Shown here piece after piece: positions 25,864-35,023 of a stretch of DNA of 64,000 nucleotides; position 1 is the first letter of the stretch; each line of letters opens with the position of its first letter. The notes below the pieces were generated by a model. That model worked only from the letters and a program-made list of their open reading frames with translations, did no database searches and was not told the origin of the DNA. The translations under genes and the position numbers were made by a program. This DNA is from Legionella sp. Lineage in GTDB: Bacteria; Pseudomonadota; Gammaproteobacteria; Legionellales; Legionellaceae. The DNA lies in the NCBI GenBank assembly GCA_017306715.1, contig JAFKHV010000013.1:24009-88008 (forward strand), read 5' to 3'.

Positions 25864-28800
25864 ATGCTTGAGAAACAGGCACTGCCTTTACCAGAAGGGG
25901 TAAGAGCAGCAATAAATCATGCTTATCGTGCGGATGAATTGTCCTTGATTACAGAATTGTGTAATAAAGCTGATTTAGAACCAGAACAGCTCAATGCGAT
26001 TAAAAATACTGCGACTCATCTTGTTGAATTAGTTCGCTCTGAACGCAAGAAAACAACAGGAATCGACTCATTTTTAACGCAGTATGCGCTTTCCAGTGAA
26101 GAAGGTATTGCCTTAATGTGCCTGGCTGAGGCTCTGCTACGAGTCCCCGATAGTGCCACCATTGATGATCTAATCAAAGACAAATTGGCAGGTGCTGACT
26201 GGGAGTCTCATCGAGGCCAAAGTAGCTCATTTTTTGTCAATGCTACGACGTGGGCTTTAATGTTAACGGGTAAAGTATTGACTCCTGAAAAAGCGCAATC
26301 CAGCTTAAGCAAGACGTTAATGAAGCTTGTGAACCGCAGTAGTGAGGCCGTGGTGCGTGCTGCAGTCGATAAAGCCATGCGTATAATGAGCAAGCAATTT
26401 GTCATGGGGCGTACCATTAAAGAGGCGTTAAGCCGCGCCAAAAAAAGAGAAGCTCAAGGGTATCGCTATTCTTATGACATGCTTGGCGAAGCAGCACTCA
26501 CCGCAGCCGATGCGGCACGTTATTTAGAAGCTTACAAGAAAGCAATTGAGACCATAGGGAAAGAGGCGGATAAAAACTCGGATGTTTACCGTCGCCCCGG
26601 AATTTCCATTAAACTATCGGCGCTGCATCCCCGTTACCAAGAAAGTCAATACGCACGGGTGATGGAAGAATTACCCCCACGATTACTGATGTTGGCGCAA
26701 CTTGCGAAAGAGTATGGTATTGGTCTTACCATAGATGCAGAAGAATCGGAACGTCTTGACTTGTCGCTTGATGTGATGGAGAAAGTTTTTGTTGATGACA
26801 GTTTAAATGGTTGGAATGGGTTTGGTCTTGCGGTTCAATCCTATCAAAAACGTGCATTCTATGTCTTGGACTGGGTCGCTTCGCTAGCGCGTAGTAAAAA
26901 CCGACGCATGATGGTACGTCTTATCAAAGGGGCTTACTGGGACAGTGAAGTAAAAAAAACGCAAATGCAAGGGCTTGAGGAATACCCAGTGTTTAGCCGC
27001 AAGGTATTTACTGATGTGTCATTCCAAGCATGTGCTAAAAAAATTCTGACCATGACCGATGCGATTTATCCACAATTTGCTACTCATAATGCTTATTCTG
27101 TGGCCATGATTTTAAATATTACCGGCGATTATCGTGATTTTGAATTCCAATGTTTGCATGGGATGGGTAAGGAATTGTATGAGCAAATTGTTCCTGCAAA
27201 TCGCCAAGGCATCCCTTGCCGAATTTATGCTCCGGTCGGGAGTCACGAGGATTTACTCCCGTATCTGGTACGGCGTTTATTAGAAAATGGTGCCAATTCA
27301 TCGTTTGTAAATCGCATCGTTGATGACAATGCACCCATTGCGACTTTGGTTGAAGAACCGGTGCAAAAAGCGCGTGCTCTATTTAATAAGATTAATAAAA
27401 ATATCCCTTTGCCCGTCGATATATTCGGTCCGGAGCGTCAAAATTCACGAGGGGTTGATTTTAGTAATCGTGAGCAACGTGTGCAATTACAACAAGAACT
27501 TGTACAGATAGAAAAGAAAAGTTGGACAGCCGGCCCTTTAATTGCAGGGCAACTCATTAAAACAAATGACGTTTTAAACGTTATATCCCCTCAGGATACC
27601 CACAAAATCGTAGGCACGGTTTACCAGGCGACGGAAAATGAAGTACAGCAGGCTTTAAATGCCGCAGAAAAGGCAAAAAATGCCTGGGCTAATAGTCCGG
27701 TTAACGAACGTGCCGCATGTCTTGAGCGCTTTGCTGATTTATTACAGCAACATGAGCATGAATTTTTGACTCTTGCATGCCTTGAAGCTGGAAAAACGCT
27801 CAATGATGGTGTAGCGGAAGTTCGCGAAGCAATAGATTTCTGCCGCTATTATGCGCAATTGGCACGTAAAACCCTGGCACAGCCCCATCAATTCACGGGT
27901 TATACCGGTGAAACTAATGAGCTCAGCTTGCATCCCCGTGGCATTATCTTATGCATTAGTCCCTGGAATTTTCCTTTAGCTATTTTTACAGGACAAGTTG
28001 TAGCCGCCTTAGTGACAGGTAATTGTGTTATTGCCAAGCCTGCAGAGCAAACACCCTTAATTGCATCCTTAGCAGTGACCCTAATGCACCAGGCGGGTAT
28101 TCCAGCAGCTGCCGTCCAATTGCTCCCTGGAGATGGTCGAGTGGTTGGTGCGGCTTTAGTGGCTGATTTGCGTATCAAAGGTGTTTTATTTACTGGCTCA
28201 ACGGAAACGGCGACCATCATCAATCGAACCTTGGCTAATCGCGGTGGGGAGATCGTGCCACTAGTTGCTGAGACTGGTGGCCAAAATGCGATGCTTGTTG
28301 ATTCATCCGCGCTTTTGGAGCAGGTAGTAGTAGATGCTGTTACCTCGTCTTTTGGAAGTGCTGGCCAGCGTTGTTCCGCTTTACGTGTGCTGTTTGTTCA
28401 AGAAGAAGTTTACCCGCGCACCTTACACTTGTTAAAAGGGGCTATGGCCGAACTAGTGGTTGGAGCACCGCAATGGCTGACAACGGATGTTGGGCCTGTC
28501 ATAGATCAGGAAGCGTTAACGGTTTTACAGACTCATGTCGATAAAATGAAGAAAGGTCATGAGATCATCTATCAGTGTGCTTTAGATGAATCCTGTAATG
28601 TCGGATATTTCATGCCTCCGACCGCGATTGCATTGAGCAATCTTGATGAACTGGAACGCGAAGTATTTGGACCAATTTTGCATGTGATCCCTTATAAACG
28701 AAAAGATTTAGATAAAGTTATTGAGCAAATCAATAATACTGGATACGGTTTAACCCTGGGTATTCATAGCCGCATTAATGAAACAGTTGAATACATCCGT

Positions 28801-29010
28801 CAACGGGTTCACGCCGGAAATTGCTATGTGAATCGTAATATGACGGGTGCGGTTGTGGGCTTACAACCCTTTGGTGGTGAAGGCTTGTCTGGAACTGGAC
28901 CAAAAGCTGGGGGGCCAAACTATTTACTGCGTTTGTGTCATGAGCGAACCTATACCGTGGATACAACTGCTGCGGGTGGTAATGCAAGCTTAATGTCCTT
29001 GCCAGATTAG
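25864..29010 (+). CDS. putA: Bifunctional proline dehydrogenase / P5C dehydrogenase (PutA)
   Basis: PutA oxidises proline to pyrroline-5-carboxylate with FAD, then to glutamate with NAD. The start is the ATG at 25864 (MLEKQALPLPEG), 5-6 bases after CGGAG; the earlier in-frame ATG has none. The 1048-residue protein has the PRODH barrel in its first half (GLTIDAEESERLDLSL, RLIKGAYWDSEVK, ATHNAYS, and RRLLENGANSSFVNRIVDD), and an aldehyde dehydrogenase from about residue 560. That half has the general base Glu in VAETGGQNAM (about 803) and the nucleophile Cys in SAGQRCSALR (about 837). There is no N-terminal ribbon-helix-helix DNA-binding domain, so it is a type A PutA, not a self-regulating repressor. 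It supplies electrons to the quinone pool and glutamate to metabolism. Confidence 0.97.
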   Translation: MLEKQALPLPEGVRAAINHAYRADELSLITELCNKADLEPEQLNAIKNTATHLVELVRSERKKTTGIDSFLTQYALSSEEGIALMCLAEALLRVPDSATIDDLIKDKLAGADWESHRGQSSSFFVNATTWALMLTGKVLTPEKAQSSLSKTLMKLVNRSSEAVVRAAVDKAMRIMSKQFVMGRTIKEALSRAKKREAQGYRYSYDMLGEAALTAADAARYLEAYKKAIETIGKEADKNSDVYRRPGISIKLSALHPRYQESQYARVMEELPPRLLMLAQLAKEYGIGLTIDAEESERLDLSLDVMEKVFVDDSLNGWNGFGLAVQSYQKRAFYVLDWVASLARSKNRRMMVRLIKGAYWDSEVKKTQMQGLEEYPVFSRKVFTDVSFQACAKKILTMTDAIYPQFATHNAYSVAMILNITGDYRDFEFQCLHGMGKELYEQIVPANRQGIPCRIYAPVGSHEDLLPYLVRRLLENGANSSFVNRIVDDNAPIATLVEEPVQKARALFNKINKNIPLPVDIFGPERQNSRGVDFSNREQRVQLQQELVQIEKKSWTAGPLIAGQLIKTNDVLNVISPQDTHKIVGTVYQATENEVQQALNAAEKAKNAWANSPVNERAACLERFADLLQQHEHEFLTLACLEAGKTLNDGVAEVREAIDFCRYYAQLARKTLAQPHQFTGYTGETNELSLHPRGIILCISPWNFPLAIFTGQVVAALVTGNCVIAKPAEQTPLIASLAVTLMHQAGIPAAAVQLLPGDGRVVGAALVADLRIKGVLFTGSTETATIINRTLANRGGEIVPLVAETGGQNAMLVDSSALLEQVVVDAVTSSFGSAGQRCSALRVLFVQEEVYPRTLHLLKGAMAELVVGAPQWLTTDVGPVIDQEALTVLQTHVDKMKKGHEIIYQCALDESCNVGYFMPPTAIALSNLDELEREVFGPILHVIPYKRKDLDKVIEQINNTGYGLTLGIHSRINETVEYIRQRVHAGNCYVNRNMTGAVVGLQPFGGEGLSGTGPKAGGPNYLLRLCHERTYTVDTTAAGGNASLMSLPD

Positions 29011-29041
29011 TCCCGCAGGTTATTACGGTACTCATGGAGTG

Positions 29042-30319
29042 CTATATAGACTCCATGATTGCCGCAATACCCATCCCACCAGCCGTACAAATTGAAATTA
29101 GCCCACGTTTGTTACCGCCTCCTGATACAAGCTTGGCAAGTGTGCCCACAATTCTTGAGCCTGTAGCAGCGAAGGGATGACCGACCGCTAGGGAGCTGCC
29201 GACTACATTTAATTTATTTTGATCAACAGTGCCTAGCGGGGCGGATAAGTTAAGCTCTTTTTTACAGTATGCAGCAGACTCCCATGCTTTGATATTACAG
29301 AGGACTTGTCCTGCAAATGCTTCATGAATCTCAATAAAATCAAAATCTGCAAAACTTAAATGATTTCTTTCAAGTAAAGTTGCGACCGCTTTAGTCGGCG
29401 CCATCAATAGGCCTGCCCCATGTACAAAGTCGACGGCAGCAACCTGTACATCGATTAAGCGAGCAAGCGGGGTAATACCTAACTCTAGGGCACCTTCTTC
29501 ACCGGCTAATAACACGCAGCTCGCGCCATCAGTAAGCGGTGAAGAGTTACCTGCGGTTAACGTACCGGAGCCACTGAAATCAAAGGCGGGTTTAAGTTGT
29601 GCTAATCGTTCTAATGTTGTATCGCCACGGATGGTACCATCGCGATTAGAGCCTTGAAAACTACTGACCAAATCAGTGTAAAAGCCATTATCAAATGCTT
29701 GCGCTGCATTCCTATGACTTTTAAGAGCCAGAGCATCTTGTTCAGCACGAGGAATATGCCATTCTTTCACCATGAGTTCACAGTGTTCACCCATAGACAT
29801 TAAGGTCCGGGGTTCATTCACGTTGGATATTTGCGGTTTCAAGGCGCTGGGTCTTAATTTTTTTAGCGCTTGAAATTTTTCCTGAAGACTTCGTGCTTTA
29901 TGTAAATCAAGGAGCACCCGCTGCAATAGGGGGGATACCTCTATGGGCAAATCACTATTAGTATCCACTCCACCTGCAATACCGTGTTTTATGCTGCCAC
30001 TGGAAATTTTTAATGCGATTTGCCACACTGTTTCCAAACCCGTACCACAAGCACGTTGTACATTATAACCGGGTGATTCAGGATGGAGTTCGGTACTTAA
30101 AATTGCTTCACGCGTGAGGTTAAAATCATGAACACTATTTAATACTGCGCCCATGGCGGTATCACCGATAAGACGATCTTGTAGTTTATATTGAGTCACT
30201 AAGCCATTGAGTGCAGCCACCGCTAAGTCGAGGCGGCGCAGGTCATTATATTTTGTTTGGCTTTTAAAAAAAGGAATGCGATTGCTTCCGAGTATATAAA
30301 CGTTATTTTGGGTGTTCAT
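29042..30319 (-). CDS. Acetyl-CoA C-acyltransferase (FadI-type thiolase)
   Basis: The 425-residue thiolase has the acyl-accepting Cys91 in VQRACGTGLETV, the active His in IEIHEAFAGQ, the GHPFAATGSR loop, and the second catalytic Cys in ICTAGGMGIAAI near the C-terminus. The family cleaves 3-ketoacyl-CoA in beta-oxidation or condenses acetyl-CoA. The extended length and DFIEIHEAFAGQVLCNIKAW point to the FadI/trifunctional-beta branch. No FadJ partner is adjacent. The start overlaps the TetR stop by 4 bases, so the two form an operon, and the regulator probably controls fatty-acid or lipid-related expression. Confidence 0.92.
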   Translation of the reverse strand: MNTQNNVYILGSNRIPFFKSQTKYNDLRRLDLAVAALNGLVTQYKLQDRLIGDTAMGAVLNSVHDFNLTREAILSTELHPESPGYNVQRACGTGLETVWQIALKISSGSIKHGIAGGVDTNSDLPIEVSPLLQRVLLDLHKARSLQEKFQALKKLRPSALKPQISNVNEPRTLMSMGEHCELMVKEWHIPRAEQDALALKSHRNAAQAFDNGFYTDLVSSFQGSNRDGTIRGDTTLERLAQLKPAFDFSGSGTLTAGNSSPLTDGASCVLLAGEEGALELGITPLARLIDVQVAAVDFVHGAGLLMAPTKAVATLLERNHLSFADFDFIEIHEAFAGQVLCNIKAWESAAYCKKELNLSAPLGTVDQNKLNVVGSSLAVGHPFAATGSRIVGTLAKLVSGGGNKRGLISICTAGGMGIAAIMESI

Positions 30320-30909
30320 GGTGTACTCCTATTTGTTTCCATGCTCATCATTTTCAAAACGGTTAGAGCATTTTGCCGAATTAAATGAGGTGAAGAGGCT
30401 AAACGAGCCAGACTTTGGCTGCCATAACTTGAGGTTAAAAAGAGATCGGCGAGTTCGCCAGCCGTAAAATCCTTGCGAAAGAGAGAATTTTTTTGTCCGT
30501 CACGAATATTGTTTTCAACCCAAAGTCGTTGCCGTGTGAATGCCTCTTGTACTTGAACACGTAAGCTTTTGGGCAAGTTATTGAGTGAACCGGCTAAAGC
30601 CATGAGCACACAAATTTTGTTATCAGTCGTTGCAAATTGATAAAAACGCTCAATAAGGGCTTGAAGCTTCATTTTCGCATCCAGGAACGACAAACTATTA
30701 ATCCATTGTTCAAAATGGCGCAGATATTCATTCAATAAAATGGATACCAGTTCTTCTTTGGATTGAAAATGTGCATAAAGACTCGGTGCGCGAATCGATA
30801 ATTCCGCAGCGATTTGCTGAAAACTTAATTTTTCATATCCTTGTTTTTGTAAAAGTTGAATGGATATGTGCAATGCTTTTGCTTTCGTGCCGATCAGGGA
30901 GTGGGTCAT
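30316..30909 (-). CDS. TetR-family transcriptional regulator
   Basis: The N-terminal helix-turn-helix is clear: SIQLLQKQGYEKLSFQQIAAELSIRAPSLYAHFQSKEELVSILL. The C-terminal part is a ligand-binding and dimerisation helical domain of unassigned specificity. I use the ATG at 30909; an in-frame TTG lies 21 bases upstream. The gene is translationally coupled to the thiolase, suggesting control by an acyl-CoA or lipid. A 13-bp palindrome CTATATTATATAG at 30932-30944, just upstream, could be its own operator. Confidence 0.9.
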   Translation of the reverse strand: MTHSLIGTKAKALHISIQLLQKQGYEKLSFQQIAAELSIRAPSLYAHFQSKEELVSILLNEYLRHFEQWINSLSFLDAKMKLQALIERFYQFATTDNKICVLMALAGSLNNLPKSLRVQVQEAFTRQRLWVENNIRDGQKNSLFRKDFTAGELADLFLTSSYGSQSLARLASSPHLIRQNALTVLKMMSMETNRSTP

Positions 30910-30931
30910 TTTATGATCACGTAGTCTCAAT

Positions 30932-30944
30932 CTATATTATATAG
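30932..30944. promoter_or_regulatory. 13-bp palindrome upstream of the TetR gene
   Basis: CTATAT-T-ATATAG is a perfect palindrome 23 bases upstream of the TetR start, where an autoregulatory operator would be expected. It is AT-rich and could arise by chance, and half of it could serve as a -10 element. Confidence 0.35.
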
Positions 30945-31035
30945 TTTTAGCCTATGGTGTATTAGGTTTCAAGGAAATGTATTTTTTTGGAAAAATATGT
31001 CTATACTATCTTACAGTTACATGATAAGGAGAGTC

Positions 31036-31362
31036 ATGATGTACTGGAATATTAAAAAACTTGCAGGTTTATCATTAGTCTTGTTCTCCAGCACACTGTG
31101 GGCAGAAAACACCATTCAGGTTCAGGTACGAACTGAAGAAGCCTCCGCTGCTGCTTTAGGTTTTAAAGTTGAGGGTAAAAAATCAGGAGGGCGCGGTAAA
31201 GTTTATATTGGTAAGGGCCCTGCCAACAAAACTTATATCTTTGGATATCGCAAAAACTTTGCCTACGGACGCGACGTGCTCTGTGGGTCGGAAGTATTAA
31301 CTCATGACAGCATCGTGACCTTAGTTACGGATGGGGAACAATGCAGTATAAAAGTTAATTAA
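31036..31362 (+). CDS. Small exported protein of unknown function
   Basis: AAGGAG lies 5 bases before the ATG at 31036, with a second ATG directly after; the longer upstream reading lacks a ribosome-binding site. The 109-residue product has a signal peptide (MMYWNIKKLAGLSLVLFSSTLWA) and a mature part of about 86 residues rich in Gly, Lys and beta-prone residues, with two Cys (in VLCGSEV and EQCSIKV) that probably form a disulfide. No family was recognised. It ends before a bidirectional hairpin shared with the convergent neighbour. Confidence 0.8.
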   Translation: MMYWNIKKLAGLSLVLFSSTLWAENTIQVQVRTEEASAAALGFKVEGKKSGGRGKVYIGKGPANKTYIFGYRKNFAYGRDVLCGSEVLTHDSIVTLVTDGEQCSIKVN

Positions 31363-31390
31363 GTCTCACTGTGTTTCCATTTAGAAATGC

Positions 31391-31409
31391 CCCAGGCTGT
31401 GTGCCTGGG
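31391..31409. terminator. Hairpin between convergent genes
   Basis: CCCAGGC-TGTGT-GCCTGGG forms a GC-rich 7-bp stem between the stops at 31362 and 31434. No long T-run follows on either strand, so it may act as a weak bidirectional terminator or 3'-end protector. Confidence 0.45.
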
Positions 31410-31433
31410 ATTATTGAGATTGAATTGCAGCGA

Positions 31434-32339
31434 TTAAGCGTGTAGAGGTACCCGCAAATTCAAAAGATGCATCACGGCTGCTTTTTCCGGTTCGGTAAGA
31501 TTTTGCATTTTTTGTATACAGAAATCGATGAAGCGAGTGACAGTTTCCGCATCATCTAGATTTAAGCCGTTGTTATTATAAGACGTAAATTCTTCATCAA
31601 GGGTATTTGCCAAATCCTCTAGGTTGCTCTCATCAAAAGCGTGTTTGCTTAGCATAGGATATAAGGCATGTATCTCAGCCATCTTTTGCGCAACTTTGGC
31701 TTGTGTTTCTATATCTTTGGGCAAAGAATCCTGTTTCATTGCATAACTATTCTGATGTTTCCAGTCGTCAATTTCACCTTGAATCGCCAATACAGTAATT
31801 AAAACCCGTGAGTCAATCTGCTTGCTGCTGAGTAAAGCAGGATTTGTAACCCGAATTGTCCAATTATTTTTTAAGCGAAAAAATGAACGGGACATCACAG
31901 CCATTTCTTTTTGAGTAACTGGGTCATAGATATAGTATTTAGTTCCCCAGAAATTCATTTTTGCGAAGGCTAATTTGGTACTGTTATCTGCGGCATAAAT
32001 AAGAAAAGTGGGGAAAAAGTTAAATATTTTTTCCTCAACAAACCCTAAATACCGGTCTTGAACGTCATAAATATCCACGTCTGTACCAAACGAAAAGAAA
32101 CGCGTTTTTGCAGAAGCGGTGTGTTCATCTCGTGGGTTATAGAAATCATAGGTTGTGGTTAAACTAAAAAAGCGGCGATATACAGTACCCAATTTATATT
32201 GATTTGTACCGACATCATAGCTTTTGGTTAGGCTAATCCAGTGCTCTGTTACAAATAACTCATCGGGCATTTCTGTGGAAGCAAAGCAAAAGGGAGAAAC
32301 GAAAAAGCCCAATAAACAAAATAAGAACCATTTTTTCAT
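31434..32339 (-). CDS. Exported protein with a tubby/LURP-one-like beta-barrel domain
   Basis: The 301-residue protein has a signal peptide (MKKWFLFCLLGFFVSPFCFA). Residues about 30-165 show repeating two-strand units with FF-S/N-F motifs: LGTVYRRFFSLTTTYDFYN, AKTRFFSFGTDVDIYDVQDRYLGFVEEKIFNFFPTFLIYAADN, FAKMNFWGTKYYIYDP and AVMSRSFFRLKNNWTIRV. This spacing is typical of the LURP-one-related/tubby-like scramblase fold. A helical C-terminal part (about 190-301) follows. In other organisms that fold binds lipid or nucleotide; here no role can be assigned. Periplasmic or extracellular location follows from the signal peptide. Confidence 0.7.
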   Translation of the reverse strand: MKKWFLFCLLGFFVSPFCFASTEMPDELFVTEHWISLTKSYDVGTNQYKLGTVYRRFFSLTTTYDFYNPRDEHTASAKTRFFSFGTDVDIYDVQDRYLGFVEEKIFNFFPTFLIYAADNSTKLAFAKMNFWGTKYYIYDPVTQKEMAVMSRSFFRLKNNWTIRVTNPALLSSKQIDSRVLITVLAIQGEIDDWKHQNSYAMKQDSLPKDIETQAKVAQKMAEIHALYPMLSKHAFDESNLEDLANTLDEEFTSYNNNGLNLDDAETVTRFIDFCIQKMQNLTEPEKAAVMHLLNLRVPLHA

Positions 32340-32482
32340 AATTACCTCATGTAGTTAAAAAGCAGGGCTAGAGTATCATGTGTTTAAAAACAAAAACATA
32401 TGCTTCTGAAATGTTCGTAATGTTCTCTTAAGAATAAAATGTTATCATGCCCGCAGTTCGTATGCGTAGCGGGAGGTTCTCG

Positions 32483-33547
32483 ATGAAAATTCAAATAATT
32501 CCGGTAAATAATTATTTTGACTCTCAACAGATAATGCATTTGGTGGAATTGAATTATGACGAGTTCGGCTATACTGGTAACGCAGATCACTTCCTTTTGA
32601 AACAAATAGACGCGCTAGCGTTGCACTATCCCCTAGAAGAATTTCATATAATTCTTCCTGCAGATGCGCCAATAACACTTAAAAATACGAACCGAATACC
32701 ACCCAATATCACGATTATTGCGCACGATAAATCAGAGCTTAAAGGTACGGGGATAATGCATTTTGATTATACTCCTCCTGAGCATTTTGATAAATTAAGT
32801 GAGCTGCGTGTCACCCTTCAAAATCGAATGGACCGATATGGGCGGGATTGCCCGCAATATATGAAACTAAATTTCAAACTGTCCCAGTATGTCCACACAT
32901 ATTATCCTCATTTGCATCATCTTGAGGAATTCCAGCAATTTATAGATGTTTTAGATTTTATTTTTCTGCAGCATAATATGGAATCGCAGGATAACCCATT
33001 TGTCGAGAACCTACTTTATGAGTTATTAGAATTATTTAGTCATATTGATCCGAAAAATAAGACAAGAAATCTATTTTTTTCCAATAGTGAACATGGTTTT
33101 TCAACGAATGCATTTAAGGCCATGACAAAAGTTTTATGTGCAATGAAAGCGGCTTTAGATGGTTTAGAAATCGAGCGAGAGAACAATTGCGTACATCTAC
33201 TGAAGTGCATAAATGAATTTAAAGCAACGGATCGTTCACAATTACTCCTGGCCCGCGTACTTCAAATTGCTGGTATTTCTATAATAGCAGCCAGTTGTAT
33301 GGCATTACCTTTCATCCTCACTTTATCGGTGATCTCACCAGTTCTTGTGTCCTTGGGCACGTGTATTCTTATCTTTGGTGGCATGGTAACAGCAGGTCTT
33401 GGATTTAAGGGAGAAGATGTGATCCAACATCAGCGCAATACGAAGACGCAAATAGTTGCCGGTGTTGAACACTTAAGTCGCCGTGATATCTCTGCTGAAA
33501 TCTTTGATAAGGCTGAAGCAAAACTTTGTGCAAAGAGTTTTCAATAG
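32483..33547 (+). CDS. Unrecognised protein with C-terminal membrane hairpin (first of a related tandem pair)
   Basis: GGAGG lies 7 bases before the ATG at 32483, which is preferred over the ATG at 32447. The 354-residue product has an N-terminal alpha/beta part (MKIQIIPVNNYFDS, then FHIILPADAPITL, IPPNITIIAHDKSELKGTGIMHF), a helical middle, and a hydrophobic hairpin at roughly 265-325 (VLQIAGISIIAASCMALPFILTL and LVSLGTCILIFGGMVTAGLGF). The next gene has the same order of elements and shared motifs (IPxNITI, GTG-hydrophobic), so they are probably diverged duplicates. No signal peptide; an effector with a membrane anchor is a reasonable inference. Confidence 0.75.
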   Translation: MKIQIIPVNNYFDSQQIMHLVELNYDEFGYTGNADHFLLKQIDALALHYPLEEFHIILPADAPITLKNTNRIPPNITIIAHDKSELKGTGIMHFDYTPPEHFDKLSELRVTLQNRMDRYGRDCPQYMKLNFKLSQYVHTYYPHLHHLEEFQQFIDVLDFIFLQHNMESQDNPFVENLLYELLELFSHIDPKNKTRNLFFSNSEHGFSTNAFKAMTKVLCAMKAALDGLEIERENNCVHLLKCINEFKATDRSQLLLARVLQIAGISIIAASCMALPFILTLSVISPVLVSLGTCILIFGGMVTAGLGFKGEDVIQHQRNTKTQIVAGVEHLSRRDISAEIFDKAEAKLCAKSFQ

Positions 33548-33661
33548 AAGCGCTGATGGGTATCACTCTTTCTTCTTAATCGTTATGATAGGACAATCTG
33601 AAGTAAGGACGCTGTAGGTAACCTATCTACATGCTTGATGTTTATTTATCGGAGCTAATAA

Positions 33662-34972
33662 ATGAAAATCAAAGTTATTTATTGTGAAAAAGAGGTGGTT
33701 TATGCTTATAGGTCTTATTATACAAATACCGCAGCAATCCTAAAAAATAATATAAATCTCAGCGAGAGTGACAAGCATATTATTCTGATTCCTGATATTC
33801 AACTAAGCGCTGAGACGGGTGAAAATTATGAACCGAGGATGAAGGAATTTGCTACTCACTTTAAAAAAGCAAAGCGATTAACAAGACACAATTTTGCCAC
33901 AGAGACTTTAAAACCCTCTTCACCATCTGATGACGATTACATCATCATCGATGCCATGAATCAACTCGCTAGGGACTGTCCCGATAAGGAAATAGAGTTC
34001 CAGTTGTATACACGATATAATAGCTTTTTGACTCCTAAGTTCCTTCAAAATAACAGCGCCAATATACCTGCAAACATTACTATCAAACTGTATCAAAGTA
34101 AGGATCCAGACCACTATATTGATAAAATCTCCCCAATAACGATTCAGGGCACAGGCCTAATTAATATCAAAAATGTTAAAGAGTTAGATAAATTAACAAA
34201 TGGCAGTGCTCTAGACTCACTGTTGTTTAAGCTTAAGGAGGCTTTGCCCGTGAATGGCGAAGTTTTTGCACGGGGAATTCTACTTAAAACCGCATTAATT
34301 ACACAACAACGTTACGTTGAGTTGTCCCAGTTATCCTGCTTGAATGATTTTATTGAGAGTATAATCGCTTTGCTGCAAAGACGTGTGACTCTAAGTAGTG
34401 AAAAACAATTGATTATTGAGCAAATCCTACAGCAATCGTTGCATGTCTTAGAGGACATGAATACGGTTCATTCTCTGAAACACTATGTTGGCTTTAAAAT
34501 TCCGAGGCATTTTTCTAGTCAAGATGGCGCATTAACTGTTGATCTTCTTAAAAAAATAAATCGGTATTTTGAAGATTCCTCTGAGGAGAATAAGCAACAA
34601 ATTTTAGTAGCAACACATAATCTCTATCAATCTCACAATAAAAATCCTTTGGCAGCATTAGGCTTTATTTTATTGGGTATTTTACTCACCTGTTGTCCGA
34701 TGATGGCTATTGCGCCCATTCTCTTCGGAGCAGTGGCAACGATTTACGCTCCTTTATTGATCGCCTCGCTGATCACCACGAGTGCTACCGGAATTGCTTT
34801 ATTGGTTGCAAGTAATCAAGTGATGAAAGCTGAAAATTATAAAGAGGATATAAAAAAGAGTTTATATGAATCAGCAAACAGTATTGCGGCAGTGCAAGGT
34901 ATTACTTTATTTGGAGGGGATAAATTCATTAGTAACGATGAGCAAGTACTTCACAGTTTAAGGAATAAATAG
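33662..34972 (+). CDS. Unrecognised protein with C-terminal membrane hairpin (second of the pair)
   Basis: CGGAG precedes the ATG at 33662 by 6-8 bases. The 436-residue product starts MKIKVIYCEKEVVYAYRSYY and has EFQLYTRYNSFLTP, NIPANITIKLYQSKD and TIQGTGLINI, matching in order the segments of its upstream neighbour. A helical middle (170-330) follows, then two hydrophobic segments near 335-395 (AALGFILLGILLTCCPMMAIAPILF and APLLIASLITTSATGIALLV), and a hydrophilic tail. It has no signal peptide and no known catalytic motif. It is co-directional with the first copy (114-base gap), and I infer a shared origin and probably shared targeting. Confidence 0.75.
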   Translation: MKIKVIYCEKEVVYAYRSYYTNTAAILKNNINLSESDKHIILIPDIQLSAETGENYEPRMKEFATHFKKAKRLTRHNFATETLKPSSPSDDDYIIIDAMNQLARDCPDKEIEFQLYTRYNSFLTPKFLQNNSANIPANITIKLYQSKDPDHYIDKISPITIQGTGLINIKNVKELDKLTNGSALDSLLFKLKEALPVNGEVFARGILLKTALITQQRYVELSQLSCLNDFIESIIALLQRRVTLSSEKQLIIEQILQQSLHVLEDMNTVHSLKHYVGFKIPRHFSSQDGALTVDLLKKINRYFEDSSEENKQQILVATHNLYQSHNKNPLAALGFILLGILLTCCPMMAIAPILFGAVATIYAPLLIASLITTSATGIALLVASNQVMKAENYKEDIKKSLYESANSIAAVQGITLFGGDKFISNDEQVLHSLRNK

Positions 34973-35023
34973 TACATGACTCCTTTGCTATAATTGAGTT
35001 TATTTACTCTTTAAGGTCAAAAA

